DNA from: Musa acuminata AAA Group | Taxonomy: Eukaryota > Streptophyta > Magnoliopsida > Zingiberales > Musaceae | Assembly: GCF_036884655.1 (NCBI RefSeq) | Contig: NC_088347.1 | Span: forward strand, 16,388,501-16,452,500 | Direction of reading: 5' to 3' | Length of the DNA: 64,000 nucleotides | Shown: piece after piece, positions 11,196 to 22,745 of the stretch | Numbering within the stretch: position 1 is the first letter of the stretch | How the letters are laid out: each line of letters opens with the position of its first letter | Position numbers and translations under genes: made by a program | Notes under the pieces: generated by a model | What the model saw: only the letters and a program-made list of their open reading frames with translations | Told to the model about the DNA's origin: nothing | The model's database searches: none

Positions 11196-12050
11196 GCCCA
11201 ACATGATCATTGGGCCTAAGTAAGGGCTGAGTTGGGGCCAAATGGAAGGACCACTCGATCACTTAGAACCATGCCAAGCAATGGCACCGCCTAGGGTGGG
11301 CAGTGGAACCGCTTGAGGCTCAGCCTCCAAGGAGGTCTGGGCGGTGGTACTACCGGCCATAAAGGTTGTCAAGCGGTGGTACCACCAGAGCTCAGTCTTT
11401 GAGACTTTATTAGGTGGAGGTACCGCTATACTAGGTAGTGGTACCGTCTAGTGTCAGAGTGAAAGGTGGTAGGTACCACCTAGTATTGACGGTGGTACTG
11501 CTAGTACCCCAAAAATCGGGGATGAGATACTTTTAGGCTCCAATTTTAAATCAATTTGGAGCCTATAAAAGCCTCATTCATCCATGCGCTCAGAAAACAC
11601 ATCAATTGAGAGCAAAAAAGAAGGAAAATGCTATTGTAATATTGTGATAACTCCTCTCAAGCTCTAAGTATTGGGTGAAGTTTAAAAGAGGAGTGAGTGG
11701 TTGTAAAGATTATCTCCTAAACCTATAAAAATAAGAAAAGGGGTGTAAAAGGGTAGTTTATCTTCGCCCATTAAAAGAAGATCGGTAGTAGAAGCTAGTG
11801 GCCTCAAGTGAAGAGGAATCGGGAGTGGATGTAGGTCACGATGACCAAACCACTATAAAAATCTGGTTTGTATTTACTTTAAGCTTTTCATTTTAATTGA
11901 AAATTAAATTCTTACTTACACTATGCTCATGAACGTTTTCAAGTCAAGCATCTTTTCGATACATTTTCATCATATAAAGTTTTTTATACTGACTCAATTT
12001 TAAGTACGCACTAATTCACACCCCCTCTCAGTGCTAACTCGATCCTAACA
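11196..12050 (+). mobile_element. LTR D, 3' two-thirds of a copia LTR
   Basis: The sequence begins in the GGGCC-rich part of U3. It continues through GGTGGTACCACC repeats (about 11275-11505), a TATA box near 11564 and the U5 tail, and ends GATCCTAACA at 12050. A primer site follows at once, so this was a 5' LTR. Confidence 0.85.
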
Positions 12051-12088
12051 GTTGGTATTAGAGCTAGTTTCTCTCTACTTGTTTTAAC
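12051..12088 (+). other. Primer binding site and 38-bp leader between LTR D and LTR F
   Basis: TGGTATTAGAGC (12053-12064) is the tRNA-iMet primer complement with one change. Only ~38 bp of leader remain. Before element E inserted, this leader ran straight into the start of LTR F (21089), so the whole coding interior was absent. Confidence 0.75.
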
Positions 12089-12093
12089 ATGTT

Positions 12094-13714
12094 TGTTGAA
12101 TCTCGGATTTTGATGATGAAGTCAATTGTCATTTGTTATCTAATCTATATGTTGAGATCAGTGTGCAGGATTAACTACGATGAAAATAAGATATGCAGCA
12201 GGAGTTGCGCCGGAGTCAAGACAATGATCACGTTGGGAGTTCGAGAGTTCGACGGAAGTTCGGACAGTCGTCGGAGGTTTTGCGGGAACAAATCCGAGAA
12301 GTCCATGAGCTTGCCAAAGAAGCTCGTCGGAACTCGCCAAGTGGATCGTCGCAAGTCCAGGAGTTTGCCGGAAGTCCGCAAGAGCATCACTGAGGGTTCA
12401 TCGGATGATCGACGGAAGTTCGCCGGAAGAAGCGATTGACGCACCGGAGCAAGTTACAGTAAATGTCTTAGGAAATATCATAGTTAGCACAATGATTAAG
12501 TTGAAAATGAGAGGTGATCCCATTAACTTAATCTTGGGGCAATTGGGCCTTGAAAAACCCAAATTGGGTCGAATGGATCAACCCATTCGGACCCTGATTT
12601 CTGCCAGGCGATTGAACCGCCTAAGCCAAGCGGTGGCACCGCCTGGGCTCAGTCTCCGAGCTCTGGCTGAGCGGTGCAACCACCTCAGTCAAGCGATGGC
12701 ACCGCCTGAGCTCGGTCTTCGAGCTCTGGCAGGAGGTGCAACCGCCCCTGATAGGAGGTGGCACCGCCCAGAGGCTCAGTCTTTGAGCTCTGCCAGGTGG
12801 TGCAACCGCCAAAGTCAGGCGGTACAACCACCATATCCCGGAATTCCGGGAATTGACAGTTTTGAGCTCCAAATTCAAACTGGATTGGGGCCTATAAATA
12901 CCCGACCCTTTCATCACTGAAAGGGCACCAAGAAACCACCGAAATTCTGATTTTACTTTATGATTTTTAGAGCTCAAAAGTGTTGTATGAGTTGAAAGTT
13001 CTTTTTCCTCTTTTCTTTCAAGTTCTAATCTGTTAAGAGAGGAAAGGAAATTCTGTAAGGGTTGTCTCCTAAGCCCGTCAAAAGGAGTGAAACTGTAAAA
13101 GGGTGGTTGGCCTTTGCCTATTGAAGGAAGGCCTCTAGTTGATGTCGGTGACCTCGTCGGTGGAGGAAGCTAAAAGTGGAGTAGGTCAAGATTGACCGAA
13201 CCACTCTAAATCTCAGTTTGCATTTACTTTGAGCATATTATCTTTACTGTAAACCTCCTCAAAAGCTTACTGCTTTCTGCGCATATACGATTGGGTTTCA
13301 AGCTTTGCACTTTCCGAGTCGGCATTTAGTCGTAAATCAATTTTATCGTACGATCATCATATTTCAGTTTATGTTTACGTTTTGATTTCTATCATAACTG
13401 CAAACTACCTTTATATCCTTGCTTTAACTGCATCTCGCTTAATCAAGTGATTTACGAATCAACATTTAGACGTAAATCAATTTTTTCGTACGAATATCAT
13501 ATTTCAGTTTACGCCTACTATCTGATTTGAACCATAACTGCAAACTGCATTTATATCTTTGCTGCATCTCGCTTAATCAAAAGTTAAAGTGATTTACAAA
13601 TCGGCTTTCTTACTGAAATCACTTTTATCGAACGAACGTAGTTTTTTTTTAATCGTAGAAGGTTTTCCGCTGCACTAATTCACCCCCCCCCTCTTAGTGC
13701 TCTTGATCCTAACA
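12094..13714 (+). mobile_element. 5' LTR of element E
   Basis: TGTTGAATCTCGG to TTGATCCTAACA. It has GAAGTTCG-type short repeats (about 12235-12425), GGTGGCACCGCC-type repeats (about 12605-12830), TATAAATA at 12893-12900 and a C-run before CTCTTAGTG. It drives the element's transcript by family knowledge. Small ORFs in this segment are repeat artefacts. Confidence 0.95.
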
Positions 13715-13716
13715 AT

Positions 13717-13728
13717 TGGTATCAAAGC
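13717..13728 (+). other. Primer binding site of element E
   Basis: TGGTATCAAAGC, two bases after the 5' LTR, is complementary to the 3' end of plant initiator-methionine tRNA apart from one G-to-A change. Confidence 0.9.
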
Positions 13729-13764
13729 GGGGTTAACTCTTAAATGGATTAAAACCCAAGAGAG

Positions 13765-15347
13765 ATGGCATACGCCAGAAACCAAGAGGGCCATTCTATT
13801 ACACGTCCACCCATGTTCAATGGGACGGACTACACCTATTGGAAGATCCGAATGAGGATCTTTCTTATTTCTATGGATTTTGAACTTTGGAATTTTGTCG
13901 AAAATGGATTTTCGAAGTCTTCTCTTCCAATGATCGATTGGAATGAATTGGAGAAGAAGGCTTTCGCTCTTAATGCAAAGGTTATGAATGCCATATTTTG
14001 TGCACTAGATAAAAACGAGTTCAACCGTGTTTCGGTTTGTGAAACCGCATTTGATATTTGGCACACACTCGAAGTGACTCACGAAGGCACAAGTAGAGTG
14101 AAAGAGTCAAAAATCAATCTTTTGTTACATTCTTTCGAACTTTTCCGGATGAAACCGAGTGAGACTATTGGCGACATGTTTACCCGTTTTACGGATGTCG
14201 TCAACGGTCTAAAAGGACTCGAAAAAAGTTTTTCGGATTTTGAGCTCGTAAATAAGATTCTAAAATCCCTTCCTAAGAGTTGGGATCCTAAAGTCACTGC
14301 TATTCAAGAGGCGAAAGATCTAAACAACTTCCCTCTTGAAGAACTAATCGGGTCATTAATGACCTACGAGATGACTTGCAAAGCTCATGAAGAGCAAGAA
14401 GACATCCTTCCAAAGAACAGGAAGGATATGGCACTTAGAACTTCAGAAGACCACTTGAGAGAAAACTCAAGTGATGAGGACTGTGACGATGACTTGGCAC
14501 TTCTAACAAGAAAATTTAAAAAATTCATTAAAAGAAACAAGTTTAAGAATGACACAAAAATAAACTTGAACCCAAGAAGGACCAAGTTATTTGCTACGAG
14601 TGCAAAAAGCCGGGATACTACAAAAGTGATTGTCCCCAAGTCAAAAAGAGAACATCAAAGAAGAAGGCACTCAAAGCAACGTGGGATGACTCGAGCACGT
14701 CCGAAGAAGAGGAGTCCAACACTGAGCAAGTTACTCATTACGCCTTAATGGCCATCGGAGAGGAGGTAACGAATTTAATAGATGTAGATTTATCATTTGA
14801 TGAATTATTAAATGCCTTCCATGACTTATTCGATGAATGCAAGATTATTAGTAGAAAATACAAATTGCTAAAAAAGGAGCATGATAGTCTTACTTGTAAT
14901 TTCGATAAGTTAAAAACTGAATATCATAATAGTTTAGGTTCATGCATAAAATGTCATGATCTAGAAACTCTCCAAAAGGAAAACTTGCTACTTAAAGACA
15001 CCTTGAAGAAATTCGAGGTTGGTAGCAAGTCTTTGAACATGATCCTTGCAAACAAGGGTCACGTTCCCAAAAGAAGTGAAATCGGATTTGTGAGAAGTCC
15101 TCACCAAAATCCAACCATCTTCATAAAAGGCCCCATCTTACATGTTTGACACCAAAGCAAATGCAACTTTTATTGCAAACTTGGACACAAAACACATTAT
15201 TGTCCATTCAAGAAAATTAGTCCAAACAGATTAATTTGGGTTCCTAAAGGAACCATGATAAATTCTATGCAACATGATAAAAAATGTAGATATATTTTTG
15301 AGGCACCCAAAAGAAAATGGGTACCTAAAGATAATCCTTTCTTGTAG
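13765..15347 (+). pseudogene. gag of element E
   Basis: This is the capsid/nucleocapsid protein of the element. The start at ATG 13765 (MAYARNQEGHSITRPP) follows the AGAGAG-ATG context seen in the other copies. The UBN2-type domain fills residues ~17-235 (FNGTDYTYWKIRMRIF, ALDKNEFNRVS, SLPKSWDPKVTAIQ). A frameshift near 14560 moves the reading frame. The zinc knuckle then follows (14592-14633) with Tyr in place of His (KKPGYYKSDC). After it come an acidic linker, a coiled-coil-like Lys/Glu/Leu region and a second zinc finger that has lost a Cys. A stop at 15147-15149 precedes the in-frame TAG at 15345-15347 that marks the gag/pol boundary. Not functional as read. Confidence 0.93.
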
Positions 15348-18300
15348 AAACTTATACCATCGCAAGCTAGGAGCAAGAGATGGTACCTTGATAGTGGATG
15401 CTCAAGGCATATGACCGGAGATCCATCTCAATTCTCTAAGCTCACTAGCATAGACGAAGGCTATGTCATATTCGGAGACAACAACAAGGGTAAAATCAGT
15501 GGCAAAGGAACCATAGGTAACAAATCCAACTTCTTTATTGAAGATGTTTTGTTAGTTGATGGTTTAAAATATAACCTCTTGAGCATTAGTCAATTATGTG
15601 ATAAAGGATATATTGTCAGATTCGAATCTAATGCTTGCATCATTGAAAAACCACACAAAAACACGTCTATGATTGCATTAAAACAAAATAACATATACAC
15701 TATTGACATCAATGATTTGTGTAATGAAATGTGTTTTTCGGTTTTGAATGAGGATGCTTGGCTATGGCATAGAAGATTAGGTCATGCTAGCATGAAACTA
15801 ATCACTCAAATATCATCTAAAGAACTTGTAAGAGGAATTCCTCATATCAAGTTCATCAAAGATAATGTATGTGATGCTTGCTAATTAGGTAAACAAATTA
15901 AGGGTAGTTTCAAATCTAAGAATCAAATAAGCACCTCTAGGCCCTTATAATTGATCCATATGGACTTGTTCGGACCAATCTCTACAACAAGCCTAGGAGG
16001 TAACAAATACGCCTTCGTCATTGTGGATGACTATAGCAGATACACATGGACTTACTTCTTAAAACAGAAAAATGAATGCTTTAGATATTTTGCCAAGTTT
16101 TGTAAACTTATTCAAAATGAGAAGGGTTCTATGATTTCGTCAATTAGAAGTGATCGCGGTGGTGAATTTCAAAACCATGATTTCCAAGAATTTTGTGAAC
16201 TCAATGGATACAACCATAATTTCTCTACTCCTAGAAATCCTCAACAAAATGGAGTAGTAGAAAGAAAAAAATCAAAATTTACAAGAAATGGAAAGAACCA
16301 TATTGAATGAACATAGCCTACCCAAATATTTTTGGGCCGAAGCCGTAAACACTGCATGCTATATTTTAAATAGAGTTCTAGTAAGATCCTTACTCACCAA
16401 AACTCCCTATGAGTTATGGAACAACAAAAAACCCAATGTTTCATATTTTAAAGTCTTTGGGTGTAAGTGTTTTATCTTGAATGAAAAAGATAACTTAGGA
16501 AAATTTGATACTAAATCTGATGAAAGAATCTTTCTTGGTTATTCTTCGGTTTCTAAAGCTTTTCGTATTTTCAATAAAAGAACTTTAATTATTGAAGAAT
16601 CCATTCATGTTGTTTTCAATGAGATTTTCGAAATTAGGAAAAATGATTTTGATGATGATGTTACTTTTGATTCCTTGAATTTAAATGAAACCCCGTCTCC
16701 AACTAGCAACTTGGATGCATCCACTTCCGAAACATCCTTACCCAAGGATTGGAAGTATGTAGATGCTCATCCTAAGGAGCTAATCTTAGGAGACACATCA
16801 AAGGGGGTTCAAACACATTTTTCTCTTAAAATTTTTTGTTCCAACGCCACTTTTCTCTCCCAAATTGAACCCAAATGTATTGACGAAGCCATGAAAGATG
16901 ATTCATGGATTATCGCAATGCAAGATGAATTAAATCAATTTGAGATAAATGAGGTGTGGAAGCTTGTTCCTAGGCCAAATGACTATTTAGTTATTGGTAC
17001 TAAATGGGTTTTTAGAAACAAGCAAGATGAATATGGTATCATGGTTAGAAACAAGGCTAGATTAGTGGCCAAAGGTTTCAACCAAGAAGAAGGTATCGAT
17101 TACGAAGAAACCTTCGCTCCTGTGGCTCGATTTGAAGCCATAAGGATGCTCCTTGCCTACGCTAGTAGTAATAATTTTAAGTTGTTTCAAATGGATGTTA
17201 AAAGCACTTTTCTTAATGACTTTATTTCCGAAGAAGTCTATATTGAACAACCTCCTGGATTTGAAAATAAGAGCCTCTCTAATCATGTGTTTAGATTAAC
17301 TAAAGCTCTCTATGGTTTAAAACAAGCTCTGAGGGCTTGGTATGAGAGACTTAGTTCTTTTCTTATTGAAAATAATTTCACAAAAGGCAAGGTTGATACT
17401 ACATTGTTCATCAAGAATTTTGAAAATAATTTTCTCATTGTTCAGATTTATGTTGATGATATTATATTTGGTTCCACGAATGAATCTCTTTGTGAATCTT
17501 TTGCTAAAACTATGAGTCTTGAATTCGAAATGAGTTTAATGGGAGAATTAACATTCTTCTTAGGCTTACAAATCAAACAACTAAGCAATGAAATCTTTAT
17601 TAGTCAAACTAAATATGCTATGAATTTGCTGAAAAAGTTTAATATGAATAGCTCAAAAGCTATTAACACTCCTATGAGCAACTCCACTAAGTTAGAAATT
17701 GATGAAAGTGGAGAAAGCTTCGATAAAAAAACTTATAGGGGCATGATAGGAAGTTTACTTTACCTCACTACAACTAGACCAGATATCATGTTCAGTGTAG
17801 GACTTTGTGCTAGTTTTCAATCAAACCCTAAGATATCTCATCTCAAAGCAGTTAAAAGAATACTTAGATATCTTAATGGTACCACAAATCTAGGATTATG
17901 GTACCCAAAATCAGATAATCTTGAGTTAATTGCTTATGCTGATGCGGACTTTGCTGGCTGTAGACTAGATAGAAAAAGCACATCAGGAACATGTCAATTT
18001 TTAGGACATGCCCTTGTTTCCTAGTCATCTAAGAAACAAAACTCGGTTGTACTATCAACAACCGAAGCTGAATATATTGCAGCAAGTGCATGCTGTGCAC
18101 AAGTTGTATGGATAAAAAACACCTTAGAAGATTATAAAGTTCATCTTAAAAATATTCCCATTAAATGTGATAACACAAGTGCAATATGCTTAACGAAGAA
18201 TCCTATACAATACTCAAGAACAAAACATATTGATATTAGACATCACTTTATACGAGATCATGTTAATAATCATGATGTAATCATAGAGTTCATTGATACT

Positions 18301-18399
18301 AAACATCAACTAGCTGATATTTTTACAAAACCTCTAAGTGAAGAACAATTTGATTTCATAAGAAGAGAATTAGGAATGTTGATGTGTCCGAATACATAA
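15348..18399 (+). pseudogene. pol of element E (protease, integrase, RT, RNase H)
   Basis: The copia domain order is present. The protease has WYLDSGCSRHMTG, whose DSG is the catalytic triplet, just before 15411. A pre-integrase HHCC region follows (WHRRLGHASMKL to CDAC). The integrase core has VDDYSRYTW, RSDRGGEF and [13 protein letters not shown] has [15 protein letters not shown] and the catalytic YVDD at 17449-17460. RNase H has AYADADFAG and IDTKHQLADIFTKPL. The natural stop is TAA 18397-18399. Breaks are CAA-to-TAA changes at about 15882 and 15948, a frameshift near 16262, and TGG-to-TAG at 18022. Most of pol is otherwise well preserved, so this copy is fairly young. Confidence 0.95.
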
Positions 18400-19397
18400 A
18401 CTAGTTAAAATTATTTTTCGGACTTTATTGAATGATCAAATCACTTGATTGTCATTACATGCCTAAATAACATGCTGAAAATTATGTGTTGAATACAAAA
18501 ATTTCCATAACAATAAGCATGTTTTGTCTTCATGATTGTATTTGAAAATCTATAGCATAGTCTTGTCAGAATGCATGAAAGTGTTAATTTCATTTTCGGA
18601 TTTGCTTAACAATTGAATTTTCTCATACACTTATGAAAAATATTTTTCTGAAATGGATTTGATGAAATGATTCCTACTTATAAATTCCATCTTGAAATAT
18701 GGATGATAGTGTTTTTACTTACAAAGATTTATTTCACATACATATCTTGATCCTTGTGAAAATGAAGCAAGATTTAATCTCTCATCAATTTTAACTTCAT
18801 TTAAAGTAAACTCACAAATAGATGGTGGAGATGCGAGGTAAAAACAGAATTGATATCTCCATGTCATGGTTGCATAATTGACTCACTATTGAAGATGACA
18901 TGAACCTAGTAAAGGCATCACACTTATGCTCAAAATTCGCTCCTGGTATCACAATTACCATGCTTTTTGTTGATGACAAAGGGGGAGAAATATATGAGTA
19001 TTCATGCCATGCTTGCATCACCAAGAGATATATGAATTGCGATGCTATGATTGCTATAATTTGTATTATGCCTTGTTTGTATCATGTAATAATATCAAAA
19101 TCTTACTTCGCAGTTTTACATGTTGATATCTTACAATATGATGAATTGCTACTATTACCATCATTCAAACTTGTTATGTAAAATTTGAAAATGAATGTCA
19201 AGCCTTGACATCATCTTCAGAGAGAAACATCATGATGGGAGTATTGATAAGTTTAAATGATTTTAACTTATCAATATGTCTCTTGAATTCAAAGGTTTTG
19301 AATTCAAGAATAACTTATCTCAAGTATGGCATATAGACAGGGGGAGTTAAGGTTAACTCCATTATCAATTGATTGTCATCATCAAAAAGGGGGAGAT
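18400..19397 (+). other. Post-pol spacer, hairpin and polypurine tract of element E
   Basis: This region has no third ORF. An internal polypurine motif TGATGACAAAGGGGGAGAAA lies at 18971-18990. A perfect GGAGTTAA/TTAACTCC hairpin with a 2-nt loop lies at 19343-19360. The plus-strand primer tract AAAAAGGGGGAGAT (19384-19397) abuts the 3' LTR. Confidence 0.85.
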
Positions 19398-21087
19398 TGT
19401 TGAATCTCGGATTTTAATGATGAAGTCAATTGTCATTTGTTATCTAATCTATATGTTGAGATAAGTGTGCAAGATTAACTACAATGAAAATAAGATATGC
19501 AGTAGGAGTTGCGCCGGAGTCTAGACAATGATCATGTTGGGAGTTCGAGAGTTCGATGGAAGTTCGGATAGTCGTCGGAGGTTCTGCGGGAACAAATCCG
19601 AGAAGTCCATGAGCTTGCTAAAGAAGCTCATCGGAACTCGCCAAGTGGATCGTCGCAAGTCCAGGAGTTTGCCGGAAGTCCGCAGGAGCATCATTGAGGG
19701 TTCATCGGATGATCGACGGAAGTTCGTCAGAAGCTCGCCGGAAGAAGCGATTGACGCACCGGAGCAAGTTACAGTAAATGTCTTAGGAAATATCATAGTT
19801 AGCACAATGATTAAGTTGGAAATGGGAGGTGATCCTATTAAATTAATCTTGGGGCAATTGGGCCCCTAAAAAACCCAAATTGGGCCGAATGGATCAACCC
19901 ATTCGGACCCTGATTTCTGCCAGGCGGTTGAACCACCCAAGCCAGGTGGTGGCACCACCTAGGCTCAGTCTCCGAGCGAGATTGGGCAGTGCAACTGCCC
20001 TTGACAGGAGGTGGCACCGCCTGGGCTCTGGTTGAGCGGTGCAACCGCCTCAATCAGGCGGTGGCACCGCCTGAGCTCGATCTTCGAGCTCTGGCAAGAG
20101 GTGCAACCGCCCCTGATAGGAGGTGGCACCGCCCAAAGGCTCAGTCTTCGAGCTCTGCCAGGCGGAGCAACTGCCTCAATCAGGCGGTGCAACCGCTAGA
20201 TTCTGGAATTTTGTGAATTGACAGTTTTGAGCTCCAAATTCAAACTGTGTTGGGGCCTATAAATACCCCACCCTTTCAACACTGAAAGGGCACCAAGAAA
20301 CCACCGAAATTCTGCTTTTACTTTGTGATTTTTAGAGCTCAAAAGTGTTGTATGAGTTGAAAGTTCTTCTTCCTCTTTTCTTCCAAGTTCTAATCTGTTA
20401 AGAGAGGAAAGGAAATTTTGTAAGGGTTGTCTCCTAAGCCCGTCAAAAGGAGTGAAACTATAAAAGGGTGGTTGGCCTTCGCCTATTGAAGGAAGGCCTC
20501 TAGTTGACGTCGGTGACCTCGTCGGTGGAGGAAGCCAAAAGTGGAGTAGGTCAAGATTGATCGTACCACTCTAAATCTCGGTTTGCATTTACTTTGAGCA
20601 TATTATCTTTACTGCAAACCTCCTCAAAAGCTTACTGCTTTCTGCGCATATACGATTGGGTTTCAAGCTTTGCACTTTCCGAATCGGCGTTTAGACGTAA
20701 ATCAGTTTTATCGTACGATCATCATATTTCAGTTTGCGTTTACATTTTGATTTCTATCATAACTGCAAACTACCTTTATATCCTTGCTTTAACTGCATCT
20801 CGCTTAATCAAGTGATTTATGAATCAGTATTTAGTCATAAATCAGTTTTTTCGTACGAATATCATATTTCAGTTTGCGCCTACTATCTGATTTGAACCAT
20901 AACTGCAAACTGCATTTATATCTTTGCTGCATCTCACTTAATCAAAAGTTAAAGTGATTTGCGAATCGGCTTTCTTACTGAAATCACTTTTATCGAATGA
21001 ACGTAGTTTTTTTTTAATCGTAGAAGGTTTTCCGCTGCACTAATTCACCCCCCCCCCCCTCCCCTCTTAGTGCTCTTGATCCTAACA
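19398..21087 (+). mobile_element. 3' LTR of element E
   Basis: TGTTGAATCTCGG to TTGATCCTAACA, closely matching the 5' copy. It carries one additional GGTGGCACC-type repeat unit (about 19985-20030) and an extra GAAGTTCG-type unit. TATAAATA is at 20258-20265. The C-run at about 21048-21063 is longer than in the 5' LTR. Confidence 0.95.
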
Positions 21088-21088
21088 A

Positions 21089-21682
21089 TGTTGAATCTCT
21101 GATTTTGATGATGAAACTAATTAATAATGTTATAATCTAATTTGCGTTTTGAGTGACGCAGGACTAGCTTAGATCAGGAGAGGCAAACTTATTGAAGCAG
21201 GAGGAATCGAATGTTGGGCCGGTGTGAAATATGTTAGAAGATTGGACGTCGAGTCAGAGGATCGGTCGACGTATTAGTAGAAAGCTTCGTGCCATAAGTT
21301 CGGGCATCGGGCGTAGAAGAACAGACATTACCCCAAGAAGATCAGAGTTGTAGAGGACAAAATGTCGATTGGACAAAAGGCCGCAAAAGAGGACGATGCG
21401 CCGAAGGATTGGACGAAGTGCCGATAAACCAATGACATGCCTGACAACTTAAGTATTCTTGCTTATAATAATTTATCTAGATCGAGTTAATTTAGGTCAT
21501 AATTAGGTTGGTTTAGAATGTAATTGCAATCTAAATTCTTATTTTCACTACGCTTACGAACGATTTCAAGTCAAGCTTCTTTCCGATACATTTTCATCAT
21601 ACGAAGTTTTTTAAACTGACTCAATTTCTACATACACACTAATTCACTACGCCGCCCTCTTAGTACTGGCTCGATCCTAACA
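21089..21682 (+). mobile_element. LTR F, copia LTR with central deletion
   Basis: The long-form 5' part (TGTTGAATCTCTG to about 21525) is joined directly to the U5 tail, which ends GCTCGATCCTAACA at 21682. The repeat array and TATA box are missing. Before element E arrived it followed the LTR D leader directly. Confidence 0.88.
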
Positions 21683-21700
21683 ATTACAAGGAAGAATACT

Positions 21701-21943
21701 AAGTTGTCCGGCATATCATTGGTTCATTCGATGCTTTGTCCGAACCTTCGGTGCATCATCCTCTCTTACGGTGTATTGCCCAATCGACATGTTAACATCC
21801 GTAACACCCGATCTCCTTAGCATAATTTTCGATCCTTCTAGCCCGATGCCTAAATTCATAGCTGATAGAACCCCAAAGGAAATCTATGTAGATTGATCTT
21901 TGAGGAGGATCAACCCTTGGAATGCTATAGGGGTTCCACTCTC
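21701..21943 (-). mobile_element. LTR G fragment (antisense) and unassigned bases
   Basis: 21701-21862 matches the long-form block of LTR C on the minus strand (GTCCGGCATATCATTGG, CTTACGG..CCCAATCGAC). 21863-21943 matches nothing I recognise and has no ORF. Confidence 0.7.
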
Positions 21944-22695
21944 CTAGAAGTCAGCAAAATGGCTAAATTTTTTAAACTTTCTTGTTAAGAGTGCCAAGTC
22001 ATCATCATAGTCCTCATTACTTAAATTTTCTTTCAAGTGGTCTTCTTGAGTTCTTAGTATCATATCCTTCCTATTCTTTAGAAGGTTGTTCTCAAGCTCA
22101 TCAATAGCATTGCAAGTTATCTCATAGGTCATTAATAACCCAATTAGTTTTTCAAGAGGAAAGTGATTTAAATTCTTGGCCACTTGAATGGCCATTACTT
22201 TAGGATCCCAACTCTTTGGAAGGGATCTTAAGATTTTATTAATAAGTTCAAAATCTGAAAAACTTTTACCAAGTCTTTTTAGACTATTTACGACGTTCGT
22301 AAATCTAATATACATTCGAAACAATTCATAAGTATGGACTAAAAGATTAATTTTTGACTCTTTTACTCTACTAGTGCATTCGTGAGTCACTTCGAGTGTG
22401 TGCCATATATCAAAAGCTGTTTCATAGACACTTGATTGAATTTATTTTTATCTAAAGCATAAAATAAGGCATTCATAGCGTTGGTATTTAAAGTGAAAGT
22501 CTTCTTCTCGAACTCATTCCAATCATTCATTGGAAGAGAAGACTTTTGAAAACCATCTTTGACAATATTCCATAGCTCAAAATCTATTGAAATCAGAAAA
22601 ATCCTCATTCTAGTCTTTCAATATGTATAATATGTTCTATTGAACATGGGCGGATATATAATTGAGTGACCCTCTTGGTTGCTAGCAAATGCCAT
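21944..22695 (-). pseudogene. gag of element H, truncated
   Basis: On the minus strand, ATG at 22695 begins a copia gag with MRIFLISIDFELWN, ALDKNKFNQVS and SLPKSWDPKVMAIQ blocks. A frameshift near 22390 and loss of about ten residues of the ETIGDM region disrupt it. It stops at 21944, after the LLTRKFKKF segment and before the zinc knuckle, where unrelated bases begin. The primer site (GCTATAATACCA, 22731-22742, reading TGGTATTATAGC on the minus strand) and LTR H lie upstream of it. Confidence 0.88.
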
Positions 22696-22745
22696 CTATC
22701 TTGGGTTTCAAACCAAATGAGAGTGAACCTTGCTATAATACCAAT

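Larger units (their letters stand above)
12094..21087 (+). mobile_element. Element E: near-complete SIRE/Maximus-type copia retrotransposon
   Basis: This 8,994-bp element has two LTRs, a primer site, gag, protease, integrase, RT-RNase H, a post-pol spacer, a hairpin and a polypurine tract. It is flanked by the perfect 5-bp duplication ATGTT (12089-12093 and 21088-21092). The right-hand duplication includes the first four bases of LTR F, so E inserted at an LTR edge. Over the first ~145 bp the two LTRs differ at 7 sites, mostly transitions. They also differ in length (1,621 and 1,690 bp) through indels in the repeat array. Two frameshifts and several stops interrupt the polyprotein. Confidence 0.97.

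Noticed and set aside
11184..12050. Treating LTRs C and D as one palindromic element
   Set aside because: Their matching parts do not mirror each other at the junction. They are different portions of the LTR that meet by truncation.
12089..12977. ORFs of 60-171 codons in the 5' LTR of element E and equivalents at 19521-20216
   Set aside because: They are translations of the GAAGTTCG and GGTGGCACC repeat arrays in frames that happen to lack stops, and they recur in both LTRs.
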